Assembly (NCBI GenBank): GCA_038326165.1
Contig: JBBQJT010000025.1
Location: forward strand, 1-46,998
DNA length: 46,998 bases
Source of the DNA: JAEUUM01 sp038326165
Lineage (GTDB): Bacteria; Bacteroidota; Bacteroidia; Chitinophagales; Saprospiraceae
Direction: 5' to 3'
The translations under genes were made by a program, and so were the position numbers. The notes under the pieces were generated by a model that ran no database searches, was not told where the DNA came from, and saw nothing but the letters and a program-made list of their open reading frames with translations. Shown here in pieces: positions 26,285 to 35,018 of the stretch. Position 1 is the stretch's first letter. Each line of letters begins with the position of its first letter.

Positions 26285-27991
26285 TCACAAAGAAGCGGCC
26301 AAAAGTTGTTTCGTGAAATCTTGGATCGGATTAGAGTAAACATCTGGAACGCTTCCAAATTCGACAATTTTTCCTTCAGAAAGAACAACAACCCGATCAG
26401 CAATAAATCTGACCACTGACAAGTCATGCGTAATAAAGAGCATTGTGAGTCCGAACTTTTCTTTTAAGTCAATGAGCAAATTTAATATTTGTGCCTGAAC
26501 ATTAACATCCAGGGCAGATACACATTCATCGCATATCAATAATTGGGGATTGACAGCCAAGGAACGTGCTATTGAAATCCTTTGTCGCTGTCCTCCACTG
26601 AATTGATGTGGGTATTTTTCGAAATCTGATGGGTTTAAACCTACATCCTCAAGCAATCGGTTAACCGCTGTTTTTGTCTGTGCTTTAGTGGGATAGATTT
26701 TATGCACTGACATAGCCTCTGCAATCGCTTCACCTATTTTCATTCGTGGGTTCAAGGAAGCAAATGGATCTTGAAAAATCAATTGTATTTGTTTTCGAAA
26801 ATGTCTAAAATCAGAAGGATTCAAGTCATCTATTCTTTGATTTTGAAATTTTATGGTTCCAGATTTTTGGTCTAAAAGATTGACAATCGCTCTACCTATG
26901 GTAGATTTACCACTTCCAGATTCACCCACAAGAGCCAGCACCTCGCCAGGAAAAATTTTAAAGCTAACATCAGATACTACTTTATTAAAAGCTTTTTTCT
27001 TGAACCATGCAGATTTCTTTGGGAATTGTACATTCAATTGTGAAACTTCCAAAAGAGGCTGCAATGCTGAATAACCAGCTATCTTTTTATTCAAATCACC
27101 ATCTGAAATAATCGAATCTTTAAAAATTGAGTTGGATTCTGGATTTTCGAAATCTTTCAGCTCTGGTAGCCTTGTTAATTTTTTGGATAGTGATGGCCTA
27201 CATGACAAAAGAGATTTGGTATAAATATCTTTAGGTTTATTAAATAATTCATCTGTTGGGCCTGATTCTACAATTTTTGCAGATCTCATCACATATACCT
27301 TGTCAGCAAAACCTTTTACCAGATTTAGATCATGGGATACGAATAATATAGACATATTACGTTTTCTCCTCAGATCATCCAAAAGTTGAATGATTTTAAG
27401 CTGCACGGTAGAATCCAATGCGGTTGTTGGTTCATCCGCTATCAATAACTTAGGTTCACCGGCAATAGCCATAGCGATCATAACCCTTTGCTTTTGGCCT
27501 CCTGATAATTGATGAGGATAAGAATTATAAATTCTGACAGTATCATTCAATCCCACCTCCTTAAATAAGTCATATACTTTATCAACTTGACCTTTAGGTG
27601 TCGCAATTTTATGAATCTGAAATACTTCCCGGACTTGTTCACCACATTTCATTACAGGATTTAGGCTTGACATTGGTTCTTGAAAAACGAATCCAATTTC
27701 CTTACCTCTGATGCGACAAAGCTCTTTTTCCGATAGTGAATTTATTTCAACAGTTTGTTGATCAGTGCAAAAGTAAATTTTACCAATTTTATTGATCAGT
27801 GTTTTTGGTAGTAATTTTATTATAGATGCTGCACTAAGAGATTTACCAGAACCAGATTCACCAACTAAGGCTACTACTTGCCCAAGTTCTACAGTAATAT
27901 TGACATGAGACACCAATTCTTTCCCTCGAGAATTTGAGATAGTCAGATTCTCAATATTTAGAATTGCGCCTTCATTTTTTCTTAAATTCAT
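26285..27991 (-). CDS. Dipeptide/oligopeptide ABC transporter ATPase, fused DppD-DppF type
   Basis: This 568-residue protein has two complete ATPase domains in one chain. Domain 1 has Walker A GESGSGKS at 44-51, signature LSGGQKQR and Walker B LLIADEP. Domain 2 has Walker A near 353-361, signature FSGGQRQR and Walker B LLICDECVSALD. Each is followed by the peptide-transporter C-terminal segment; the linker near residues 265-310 carries the CRPSL end of the first unit. Such fusions are known in the opp/dpp family and power peptide import. It has no neighbouring permease; the likely partner is the DppB-type gene at 17883. A TACATTTG motif at 28003-27996 lies 4 bases before the ATG. Confidence 0.93.
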   Translation of the reverse strand: MNLRKNEGAILNIENLTISNSRGKELVSHVNITVELGQVVALVGESGSGKSLSAASIIKLLPKTLINKIGKIYFCTDQQTVEINSLSEKELCRIRGKEIGFVFQEPMSSLNPVMKCGEQVREVFQIHKIATPKGQVDKVYDLFKEVGLNDTVRIYNSYPHQLSGGQKQRVMIAMAIAGEPKLLIADEPTTALDSTVQLKIIQLLDDLRRKRNMSILFVSHDLNLVKGFADKVYVMRSAKIVESGPTDELFNKPKDIYTKSLLSCRPSLSKKLTRLPELKDFENPESNSIFKDSIISDGDLNKKIAGYSALQPLLEVSQLNVQFPKKSAWFKKKAFNKVVSDVSFKIFPGEVLALVGESGSGKSTIGRAIVNLLDQKSGTIKFQNQRIDDLNPSDFRHFRKQIQLIFQDPFASLNPRMKIGEAIAEAMSVHKIYPTKAQTKTAVNRLLEDVGLNPSDFEKYPHQFSGGQRQRISIARSLAVNPQLLICDECVSALDVNVQAQILNLLIDLKEKFGLTMLFITHDLSVVRFIADRVVVLSEGKIVEFGSVPDVYSNPIQDFTKQLLAASL

Positions 27992-28064
27992 CTATCAAAT
28001 GTAAGCAAAGCCATCAAAATATAAAGATTTTTTATATAATTTAAACTTGAAAGACTTGTTAGTG

Positions 28065-28094
28065 TTTGATTGTTTATTAAATAGATTAACTTTG
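28065..28094 (+). promoter_or_regulatory. Bacteroidota promoter for the T9SS LVIVD-repeat protein
   Basis: A -33 TTTG at 28065-28068 is separated by 18 bases from a perfect -7 box TAACTTTG at 28087-28094. This is the best-formed promoter in the window; the leader before the ATG at 28113 would be about 10-15 bases. Confidence 0.75.
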
Positions 28095-28112
28095 AAGCAT
28101 AATATAATCTAG

Positions 28113-30395
28113 ATGAATAAGTTATTAGTACTTTTAGTTATCGTGTTGGGTCTTTCAAATTGGTCCGTTTTTTCGCAGACTCCTGTAAGTAAAAACATGG
28201 TTTTGTTGAATCAATATAAAGTTGATACATTTCCCATCGTATTTGCTGGCCGTTACAGCGACTGTTGGGGATATACTGCCCCAGATGGCAGAGAATACGC
28301 AATTTTAGGTTCTACTCCATACATACACTTTTTCGACATTACTGACGGCTTGGTCGAAATTACTCAATTTCAAGGTGGCGGCAATTCCCTTTGGCGAGAA
28401 TTTAAAAGTTATAAGAATCGCATCTATGCAGTTGCTGATCAGGGAAATGAAGGTATAATGATTTTTGATATGAGCAACGCACCTTCTGAGATTATTTTAC
28501 GCAATCAGATATTCAATATTACTGCGAGAACGCACATGCCCTTTATTGATGAGAAAAATGGAAGATTATATTTAGCTGGAACCAGTGCACAAAATAATGG
28601 ATTAATGGTCTTAGACCTAACGAAAGACCCAGATAACCCTACCCTTTTGGCTTCTGTTCCTTTACCTGGAGGATACATTCATGACGTCCATGTAAAAGAT
28701 AATATCGCATATTGCTCTCACGGTTTTAATGGCCTTTGGGTTTATGATTTTACCATTCCTACTGCTCCTGTGTTGCTAGGAAACATGACTGTGTATCCTG
28801 AAGCGGGCTATAATCACAGCACTTGGCTTACTGTTGATGAAGATTATCTAATTCAATGTGATGAATCTCATGATACAGGAGTAAAACTTGTCAATATCAA
28901 AGATCTTACTGATATTAAAGTAGATAAAATATGGAGAAGTACGCTGTTGGCCCCTGCTGATCTCAAATCACTTGGGCACAATCCGTATGTGAGAGGAGAC
29001 AAAGCAATTATTTCATACTATCAAGACGGCGTTCAAATTTATGATATCAGTAATTACAGTGACATCAAAAACATTGCTTACTATGACACCGATTTAGTAA
29101 GTACCTCTTACACTGGTTTTAAAGGTTGTTGGGGTGTATTTCCATTTTTTCCATCTGAGAAACTGATACTTTCTGATTTAATTGAAGGTTTGTTTGTCGT
29201 GAAATTGGATGGAATCAGTTTGGCCCCTGTGCCTGCCCCTACCACTCCAAACGTAACGCTTAACTATTCTGGCGAAGTTAGAATTTGCGAAGGGGAATCC
29301 TTTACATTGACTGCTCCTGCTAGCGCACAATTTATAAATTGGTACAAGGGTGTTGACATGATTAATTCGAGTGATTTGAGCTTGGAAATATCAGAACCAG
29401 GTGATTATAAATTTGTAGCATGGAATCAAGGCAATGTTGCAGAATCTTCTATTGTTAATGTAATTTATAGTACTGCAATAAAACCAATTATCGAAATTCC
29501 TGCCGGAAAGGATTATTTTTGTGAAGGCGAATCCTTAGTGCTTTGCAATTCTGTTCCTAATGTCAATTTGGAATGGAGTTTGGATAATAGTTTTTTATCT
29601 GAGACTTCATGTATTTCTATTATTGAAGGTGGAGTATATTCTGCTAAGCTCATTGATGGCTTATGTGTTTTGAATTCAGATCCTGTAAACATCGAAAAAA
29701 AGGCATTGCCTCTAGCAGATATTGTTGTATCTGATACCAGCTTATGTACAGGCGAAACAGCACAATTGAGCTTAACCTCGGAGGGAAACGATGTTTCATG
29801 GGTAAGTAGTGCCGGAAATTTTTCGGATAAAGACAATGTAACAATCCAAGTGACTCAATCTGGCACTTATACGCCGATTGTATTTGATGCCTTTTGCACT
29901 TTTAGTGGTCCAACTTACAACATAGTATTTTACGACTATCCTATTATTTCAATTGACAAACAAGGTAGCAATTTAATTGCAACACCTGGTTTTACCTATA
30001 AATGGCTTTTTAACGGCATCCTATTGCCAACTATTACTGGAAACACTTGCAATATAATTGGAGATGGAACCTACACGGTTATTGCAACAAATATTGGTGG
30101 TTGTTCTACAGAAGAATCATTCAGTATTACGAGCACCATCGAACCAGATACTTATGCGGTGAAGATATTTCCAAATCCAATTTATGAAAATTTAACTATT
30201 GAAATCTCAGGGAAAAAGAAATCAGGAACTTATAAAATTACGAATGCCTTGGGACAGGTAATAAGAACAGGTAATTTGAATGATTCAGGACTTACAACTT
30301 TAAATTTAACAAACCTTCCAGACGGTATTTATTTTTTAGATGCAGCCGGAGATGCTAGTTTCTCAAAATCATTTACAAAGTACACGCATAAATAA
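28113..30395 (+). CDS. Secreted choice-of-anchor B / LVIVD-repeat protein with T9SS sorting domain
   Basis: This 760-residue protein has a signal peptide ending near SVFSQ. Residues about 30-365 form a propeller with LVIVD-type repeats (IHFFDITDG, MIFDMSNAP, LMVLDLTKD, LWVYDFTIP, VQIYDISNY), the pattern of choice-of-anchor B proteins. Ig-like modules follow from about residue 380 (ICEGESFTLTAP, FCEGESLVLCN, LCTGETAQLSL). The end, from about 681 (KIFPNPIYENLTI, ALGQVIRTG, LPDGIYFLDA), is a type A T9SS C-terminal domain, so it is exported through the outer membrane and attached or released. Function beyond surface display is unknown. Confidence 0.92.
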   Translation: MNKLLVLLVIVLGLSNWSVFSQTPVSKNMVLLNQYKVDTFPIVFAGRYSDCWGYTAPDGREYAILGSTPYIHFFDITDGLVEITQFQGGGNSLWREFKSYKNRIYAVADQGNEGIMIFDMSNAPSEIILRNQIFNITARTHMPFIDEKNGRLYLAGTSAQNNGLMVLDLTKDPDNPTLLASVPLPGGYIHDVHVKDNIAYCSHGFNGLWVYDFTIPTAPVLLGNMTVYPEAGYNHSTWLTVDEDYLIQCDESHDTGVKLVNIKDLTDIKVDKIWRSTLLAPADLKSLGHNPYVRGDKAIISYYQDGVQIYDISNYSDIKNIAYYDTDLVSTSYTGFKGCWGVFPFFPSEKLILSDLIEGLFVVKLDGISLAPVPAPTTPNVTLNYSGEVRICEGESFTLTAPASAQFINWYKGVDMINSSDLSLEISEPGDYKFVAWNQGNVAESSIVNVIYSTAIKPIIEIPAGKDYFCEGESLVLCNSVPNVNLEWSLDNSFLSETSCISIIEGGVYSAKLIDGLCVLNSDPVNIEKKALPLADIVVSDTSLCTGETAQLSLTSEGNDVSWVSSAGNFSDKDNVTIQVTQSGTYTPIVFDAFCTFSGPTYNIVFYDYPIISIDKQGSNLIATPGFTYKWLFNGILLPTITGNTCNIIGDGTYTVIATNIGGCSTEESFSITSTIEPDTYAVKIFPNPIYENLTIEISGKKKSGTYKITNALGQVIRTGNLNDSGLTTLNLTNLPDGIYFLDAAGDASFSKSFTKYTHK

Positions 30396-30402
30396 AAGTT
30401 AC

Positions 30403-31620
30403 TTGAATTATATTTACAACGAAGGTCTTTTAAATTTTAGGTCATATAAGAGCTATGTAGTAATAACATGTCTCAAAGGTTTAGCTCCCTTTGTCCGTAA
30501 AGAAGTTGAGGCTCTGGGCTATCATATTACAAGCGAATGGGTTACAGGGATCCAATTGAAAGCCAGTATGGCCGATTGTATAAGATTAAACTTAAGATTG
30601 AGATGCGCTAGCCAAGTGCTGTTTGAAATAGCAGCATTTGATGCAAATGATATTGAACATGTATCTTCAATGATGAAGAAGATCCCTTGGGAAGACTTGA
30701 TACCCTCTGACGGATATGTGAGTGTTACGAATTCTGCGCGTCATGATTCAATCAATAACACGATGTTTGCCAATCAATTTGTGAAGGATATAATTTGTGA
30801 CCGAATCAAAGAAAATACGGATAACAGACCAGACGCCGGTCCCAAGCAAGATTATTCTGTAGTAAATTGGGTATGGATAAATAATCAGGTTTCGGTTTTC
30901 CTTGACACTTCTGGCAACTCCTTGGGCAAACACGGTTACCGTTTGTTTCCAGGAAAAGCACCTCTAGGAGAGGCAGTATCGGCCGCTATAGTCTATGCCT
31001 CAGAATGGGATTGCAGCTCTACCCTACTAAATCCCATGTGCGGATCTGGGACTCTAGCAATTGAAGCAGCTATGATTCAATCCAAAAGGTATCCTGGCCT
31101 GAACCGGAACAACTATGCTTTTATGCATTTTCTTGGATATCAAAAAGGGTTTTATGAATCTGAGCTTGAAGAAATCAGGAACATTGTTGATTTGCAAGCA
31201 AAAAAATGCATCATTGCCTCTGATATTGACTCAGAAGCAATCGACATTGCGATGAGTAATGCAGAAAAGGCTGGTGTACGTCATCTGATTTCTTTTGGAA
31301 AAGGTGACTTCATGCAAAGTCCCGTTCCAGAAGCGGAAAATGGGATCGTTCTTTTTAATCCACCATACGGCGAACGACTGGGAGAGGCAGAAGACCTTAA
31401 ATTTCTTTACGCATCCATAGGCGATTTTTTAAAGAAAAGATGCAAAGGTTACAAGGCATTCGTGCTAAGTGGAAATCCCGATTTGATGAAGTTTATAGGA
31501 CTACAGACCTTTTTGAAACTTCAGTTATATGCTGGAAAAATTGAGTGCAAGTTGCACGGATTCAAAATGTACGCAGGAAAGAAAAACCAAGACGAGGTTA
31601 CTATCAACGAAGAATCGTAA
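30403..31620 (+). CDS. THUMP-domain class I SAM-dependent RNA methyltransferase (RlmL/RlmKL N-terminal-like, COG0116)
   Basis: About 405 residues. The N-terminal part has a THUMP domain (YVVITCLKGLAPFVRKEVEALG near residues 18-40, through about 160). The Rossmann methyltransferase has motif I NPMCGSGTLAIEAA near residue 210 and motif IV NPPYGERLG near 320, the N2-guanine methyltransferase signature. It probably modifies 23S rRNA G, as in RlmL. An upstream ATG at 30340 lies deep inside the preceding gene; the frame has no ATG after it before the THUMP domain. TTG 30403, 7 bases after the preceding stop, is the likely start. The 3' end overlaps the convergent gene by 17 bases. Confidence 0.88.
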   Translation: MNYIYNEGLLNFRSYKSYVVITCLKGLAPFVRKEVEALGYHITSEWVTGIQLKASMADCIRLNLRLRCASQVLFEIAAFDANDIEHVSSMMKKIPWEDLIPSDGYVSVTNSARHDSINNTMFANQFVKDIICDRIKENTDNRPDAGPKQDYSVVNWVWINNQVSVFLDTSGNSLGKHGYRLFPGKAPLGEAVSAAIVYASEWDCSSTLLNPMCGSGTLAIEAAMIQSKRYPGLNRNNYAFMHFLGYQKGFYESELEEIRNIVDLQAKKCIIASDIDSEAIDIAMSNAEKAGVRHLISFGKGDFMQSPVPEAENGIVLFNPPYGERLGEAEDLKFLYASIGDFLKKRCKGYKAFVLSGNPDLMKFIGLQTFLKLQLYAGKIECKLHGFKMYAGKKNQDEVTINEES

Positions 31621-33148
31621 GGGCTTGTGAAAAACTCTTATTCCCTTTTGTGATCAATAAATAATAACTGCCATTAACCAATTCAGGTAATCCCAAGTTG
31701 ATTTTATCATTTCCAGAATTAATATTCCATCCTTTCAAAAGCCTTCCTTGAAGGTCGAATAATTGAATTTCACTGATATCAAAATCAGTGTTGTCAATGT
31801 TGATAAAGGAACTTGCCGGATTTGGCCCTATTTTTATGGAATGATTCGACGTAATTTCATTTGTGGATGTGGGATTTGCCAATAGAAAAATCCAAGCATC
31901 CTCGGCTCCATTATTTCCTGAAACATCTATATTATTGGAACTTGTCTTGCCGCTACACAACAAATCATTTGAGGCAGTAAGGTTTATTGTGTAGCCTTCA
32001 TCATCTGAACTTCCTCCAAATGTTTTGGAGGTAACTAATGAGCCGGTGCTGTTGGTGCGAATTACAAAGACATCTTTTCCCCCTTTAGGAGAACTGATAT
32101 CGCCATTGTTTGAATTGGTTGTTCCAATCATGAAATAATTGTTCACATTTTTCATTTCTACTACTCTGCCACCAGTTTCATTGCCACTTCCTCCATAATT
32201 TTTACTCCACTGGACATTTCCTGAGTTAAAGATTTTTAAAAGCCAAAAATCTGATCCCCCTTTATTTCCAGTAAGATCGCCATTTGAAGAATTGGAGGTA
32301 CCACTGATCAGTATGTTATTATCAGCAGTTAATATTGCGGCAATTGCAAAGTCATCATTACTGCCGCCGTAGAATTTTGTCCATTGTTGAGTGCCTGAAT
32401 TGTCAACTTTGATTACCAAAATATCAGAAGCACCATTATTGTTAGATCCTGATAAAGTTGTCGATGTACTGTTTCCGATGATGATATAACCATCAGTAAC
32501 TTGAATTATTGATACAGGAACATCATTTCCTGACCCACCAAAAGTTTTAGTTAATTCAAATATTCCATTCAAATCAGTTCTGATAAAAAAGAAATCTGAA
32601 CCACCTGCATTACTTGAAAAGTCACCATCATTTGATTCGGTAGAGCCTATGATTAGATACTTACCATTTGAATCTTGAATTGCATATTTGCCAGTGTCAG
32701 CTTTGGTCCCACCAATACACTTTCTCCACTGAATATTACAATTACTTACAAGTTTGGTCATCCAGCAATCCCCTCCACCTTTATAACCACTTATGTTTCC
32801 ATCACTGGAATTGGTTGTACCGATTGCCAAATAAGTCTTATCTGTATTTTCATTAAGATTGCTCAATTCTTCGGTCATGCTACCACCCAAAATCCTATTA
32901 ACAGAAACGGTTTCATCCTTCTCATACTTAGTAAAGTACCAATCAATTAAACCTTTATTACCTGAAAAAACACCATTTGTAGAAGTTGTGGTAAAGCCAA
33001 TGGTATAACTTTCATCAGATCTAGGAACAACTAATGCTGAATTTTCAGATCCAGGCCCGCCTAAGCATTTTTGCCATTTTACGTTGAGCGCCTGTGCATT
33101 TAAGTTGAGAGCCAGAACTACGGCGGTGACAGCATAAAATATTCGCAT
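31604..33148 (-). CDS. Secreted seven-repeat protein with T9SS sorting domain
   Basis: This 514-residue protein has a signal peptide ending near NLNAQA. Residues about 25-425 hold about seven repeats of some 55 residues, each with a GG(S/T)..(D/E) start, an inner G(T/S)T.S..GD..G..GG.D(F/W) core and an aromatic W or F before the next GG. The number and spacing suggest a seven-bladed beta-propeller. The tail from about residue 440 (KIGPNPASSFINID, DLQGRLLKG, LVNGSYYLLI) is a type A T9SS sorting domain. It overlaps the methyltransferase gene tail to tail by 17 bases. Its promoter box variant is TATCTTGCAC at 33187-33178. Ligand or role unknown. Confidence 0.88.
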   Translation of the reverse strand: MRIFYAVTAVVLALNLNAQALNVKWQKCLGGPGSENSALVVPRSDESYTIGFTTTSTNGVFSGNKGLIDWYFTKYEKDETVSVNRILGGSMTEELSNLNENTDKTYLAIGTTNSSDGNISGYKGGGDCWMTKLVSNCNIQWRKCIGGTKADTGKYAIQDSNGKYLIIGSTESNDGDFSSNAGGSDFFFIRTDLNGIFELTKTFGGSGNDVPVSIIQVTDGYIIIGNSTSTTLSGSNNNGASDILVIKVDNSGTQQWTKFYGGSNDDFAIAAILTADNNILISGTSNSSNGDLTGNKGGSDFWLLKIFNSGNVQWSKNYGGSGNETGGRVVEMKNVNNYFMIGTTNSNNGDISSPKGGKDVFVIRTNSTGSLVTSKTFGGSSDDEGYTINLTASNDLLCSGKTSSNNIDVSGNNGAEDAWIFLLANPTSTNEITSNHSIKIGPNPASSFINIDNTDFDISEIQLFDLQGRLLKGWNINSGNDKINLGLPELVNGSYYLLITKGNKSFSQALTILR

Positions 33149-33177
33149 AATGTTCAGTTATTAGGATTCGAATTTGG

Positions 33178-33187
33178 GTGCAAGATA
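33178..33187 (-). promoter_or_regulatory. Promoter-like 10-mer TATCTTGCAC
   Basis: The same 10 bases occur at 39531-39540 before the amidohydrolase. In both cases the motif lies 25-29 bases before the ATG of a secreted protein. It looks like TATCTTTGCAC (TAnnTTTG plus CAC) lacking one T. Confidence 0.4.
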
Positions 33188-33202
33188 AATACACTTTAAC
33201 CT

Positions 33203-34384
33203 TTAATGTTTTCTTTTTATAATAATTTCATCATTCCCAAAAGAAATATCCAAAGGCTTTTTATTTTGCATCATTTCAATCCATTCAAGATTGATGACAT
33301 GTTTTCTCCACGTTGAGAACATCCATTCATACTGTTGTTCTTCATCAGAAAAATACTTTCGTTCAAATGCTGGTCTTACAATCAAATAAGGATCAATACC
33401 CTTTTCTCGACAAAAATGATTAAAAACAGACTTGATCACTTCCTCAGCTGAATTATCGGTTGTATTGGACTTAATTCTATTTTTATCAGAAAAATAACCT
33501 TCAAGTTCTTCTTTCGTAGACGCTTCCCTCAATAGCTGGTTGAGTTCTTCATAATGATTTTTAATAAACCAAGCTGGAAGCATCCTTATCGTTAAAGATT
33601 CTTCTCTTGATTGTGCAAATTTCCTGGCAACGGTGGGAACCCATTTTTTGCTGAGCAACCTTTCTCTTTTTTTGTTTGACATTCCAGCATTTTCAGCCCT
33701 CCAGCGAAATACTCTAAGAATATTAATTTTTTCGATAGCTGAATATTGCCCTTTTGTTATTATAGACATTGTTTCCTCCTCAGGTGTGTGCACGTAGTAA
33801 TTTGCATTTTCAAGTTGGCTACATTCAATCACAATCCAATCCCATTTCCCTGTTTCAGAGCAAATCAACTTCAGCTTTTCATAGATCTGTTTCAGATACA
33901 GAACATCTTCTACAGCGTACTTTATCGAAGCCTGACTTAGAGGCCGGACAGCCCAGTCAATGATAGTTTGGCTTTTATCTAACTTTTCCTTCGCATAATC
34001 CAAGGCAAGTGTTGCCAGACTTGCAGGGTATTTAGATCCCGAAAATCCAGCTGCTACTTGAATATCAATTACATTTTGAGGAATTATTTGATACAGTTCA
34101 TAAAAAACCTTGTAATCATTTTCCCCAGCATGTGTAATTTTAAGAATAGACTCGGAAGCAATCATTTCTAAAAAAATTCCTATTTCTTCTAGTTGGATGG
34201 TATCAATCAAATAGATTCCATAATCTGATGCTATTTGGATCAGACAAAGTAGTGTTTGGTCCCTTCTTTCTCCAATAAACTCTGTATCAAATGCAATCCA
34301 GGTGGCCTTGCTATGCCGTTCTTTAAATTCTTCTAACTGTGATTTATTAATTATCCAGTTTAACTTTTCGGGACTTAAATTCAT
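33203..34384 (-). CDS. rnd: Ribonuclease D
   Basis: This 393-residue DEDDy 3'-5' exoribonuclease acts on tRNA 3' ends and other RNAs. ExoI is FDTEFIGERR with Asp33 and Glu35; ExoII is HAGENDYKVF; ExoIII is YAVEDVLYL with the Tyr-x3-Asp pair. The C-terminal half contains an HRDC-like helical region (RVFRWRAENAGMSNKKRERLL). The open frame extends upstream to 34495, but ATG 34384 (MNLSPEKLNW) is chosen because a perfect -7 box TAACTTTG lies at 34446-34439, inside the longer frame. The upstream extension is also low in family resemblance. Confidence 0.9.
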   Translation of the reverse strand: MNLSPEKLNWIINKSQLEEFKERHSKATWIAFDTEFIGERRDQTLLCLIQIASDYGIYLIDTIQLEEIGIFLEMIASESILKITHAGENDYKVFYELYQIIPQNVIDIQVAAGFSGSKYPASLATLALDYAKEKLDKSQTIIDWAVRPLSQASIKYAVEDVLYLKQIYEKLKLICSETGKWDWIVIECSQLENANYYVHTPEEETMSIITKGQYSAIEKINILRVFRWRAENAGMSNKKRERLLSKKWVPTVARKFAQSREESLTIRMLPAWFIKNHYEELNQLLREASTKEELEGYFSDKNRIKSNTTDNSAEEVIKSVFNHFCREKGIDPYLIVRPAFERKYFSDEEQQYEWMFSTWRKHVINLEWIEMMQNKKPLDISFGNDEIIIKRKH

Positions 34385-34438
34385 AAAAAATGGAACACTT
34401 AAATCATGAATGATATTATTATTGTTTTCATGAACATA

Positions 34439-34446
34439 CAAAGTTA
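34439..34446 (-). promoter_or_regulatory. -7 box for rnd
   Basis: On the minus strand this reads TAACTTTG, an exact TAnnTTTG, 54 bases before the ATG at 34384. It supports that start over the upstream in-frame ATG at 34495. Confidence 0.5.
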
Positions 34447-34576
34447 ACAAGTGTTCTGATATTAAGAGATTGATTTTCAATATTAGCCAAGTCACAAAAG
34501 ATATTTAGCAAATAATGAAGTCAATCAAATGACAATTAGATTACAAGAAAAAAATCAAAATGCCCTAAAAAGTCAT

Positions 34577-34584
34577 TACTTTTG
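34577..34584 (+). promoter_or_regulatory. -7 box for ccmE
   Basis: TACTTTTG matches TAnnTTTG exactly and ends 13 bases before the ATG at 34598. No clear -33 TTG is seen. Confidence 0.55.
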
Positions 34585-34597
34585 TTAATAATTTAGA

Positions 34598-35002
34598 ATG
34601 ATACAATCAATGAAAAAGATTCATTTAGTTGGTTTAATATTAATAGCAGCAGCTATTATAAGTTTGATCTCAGCTGCAAAGGATTTTAGCGAATATGCCA
34701 GTTTTGCATCCGCTTCTTCATCCGATAAAACGGTGAAGATTGTTGGTACTCTCTGTAAGGATAAAATGATTAACTACGACCCACGCAAAGACCCAAATTA
34801 CTTGTCATTTTATGTCAAAGATAAAAGTGGTGAAATTCGTGAGGTCATCCTAAAAGGCCCTAAGCCAACAGATTTTGAACGATCTGAGCAAATCGTTTTG
34901 ACAGGAAAGATGAATGACAAACAATTTGTTGCATCAGATATGCTGTTAAAGTGTCCTAGCAAATACAAGGATGAAGAAATTTATGTCAAATCAGTAAGCT
35001 AG
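34598..35002 (+). CDS. ccmE: Cytochrome c maturation heme chaperone CcmE (CxxxY type)
   Basis: This is a 134-residue periplasmic heme chaperone with an N-terminal membrane anchor (about residues 8-26). The OB-fold core includes VKIVGTLCKD, LSFYVKDKSGEI and FERSEQIVLTGK. The heme-binding segment reads KCPSKYKDEE: Cys119 replaces the canonical heme-attaching His, and Tyr123 is kept, giving CxxxY in place of HxxxY. Cys variants are known from Desulfovibrio and archaeal System I. The ATG at 34610 is an alternative start. ccmF begins 16 bases downstream; ccmA, ccmB, ccmC, ccmG and ccmH are not in the window. Confidence 0.9.
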   Translation: MIQSMKKIHLVGLILIAAAIISLISAAKDFSEYASFASASSSDKTVKIVGTLCKDKMINYDPRKDPNYLSFYVKDKSGEIREVILKGPKPTDFERSEQIVLTGKMNDKQFVASDMLLKCPSKYKDEEIYVKSVS

Positions 35003-35018
35003 AAAATAGCCTTTCTCA

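Noticed and set aside
32675..32950. Plus-strand open frame opposite the T9SS seven-repeat gene
   Set aside because: It is antisense to a clear coding sequence and has no domain or start context.
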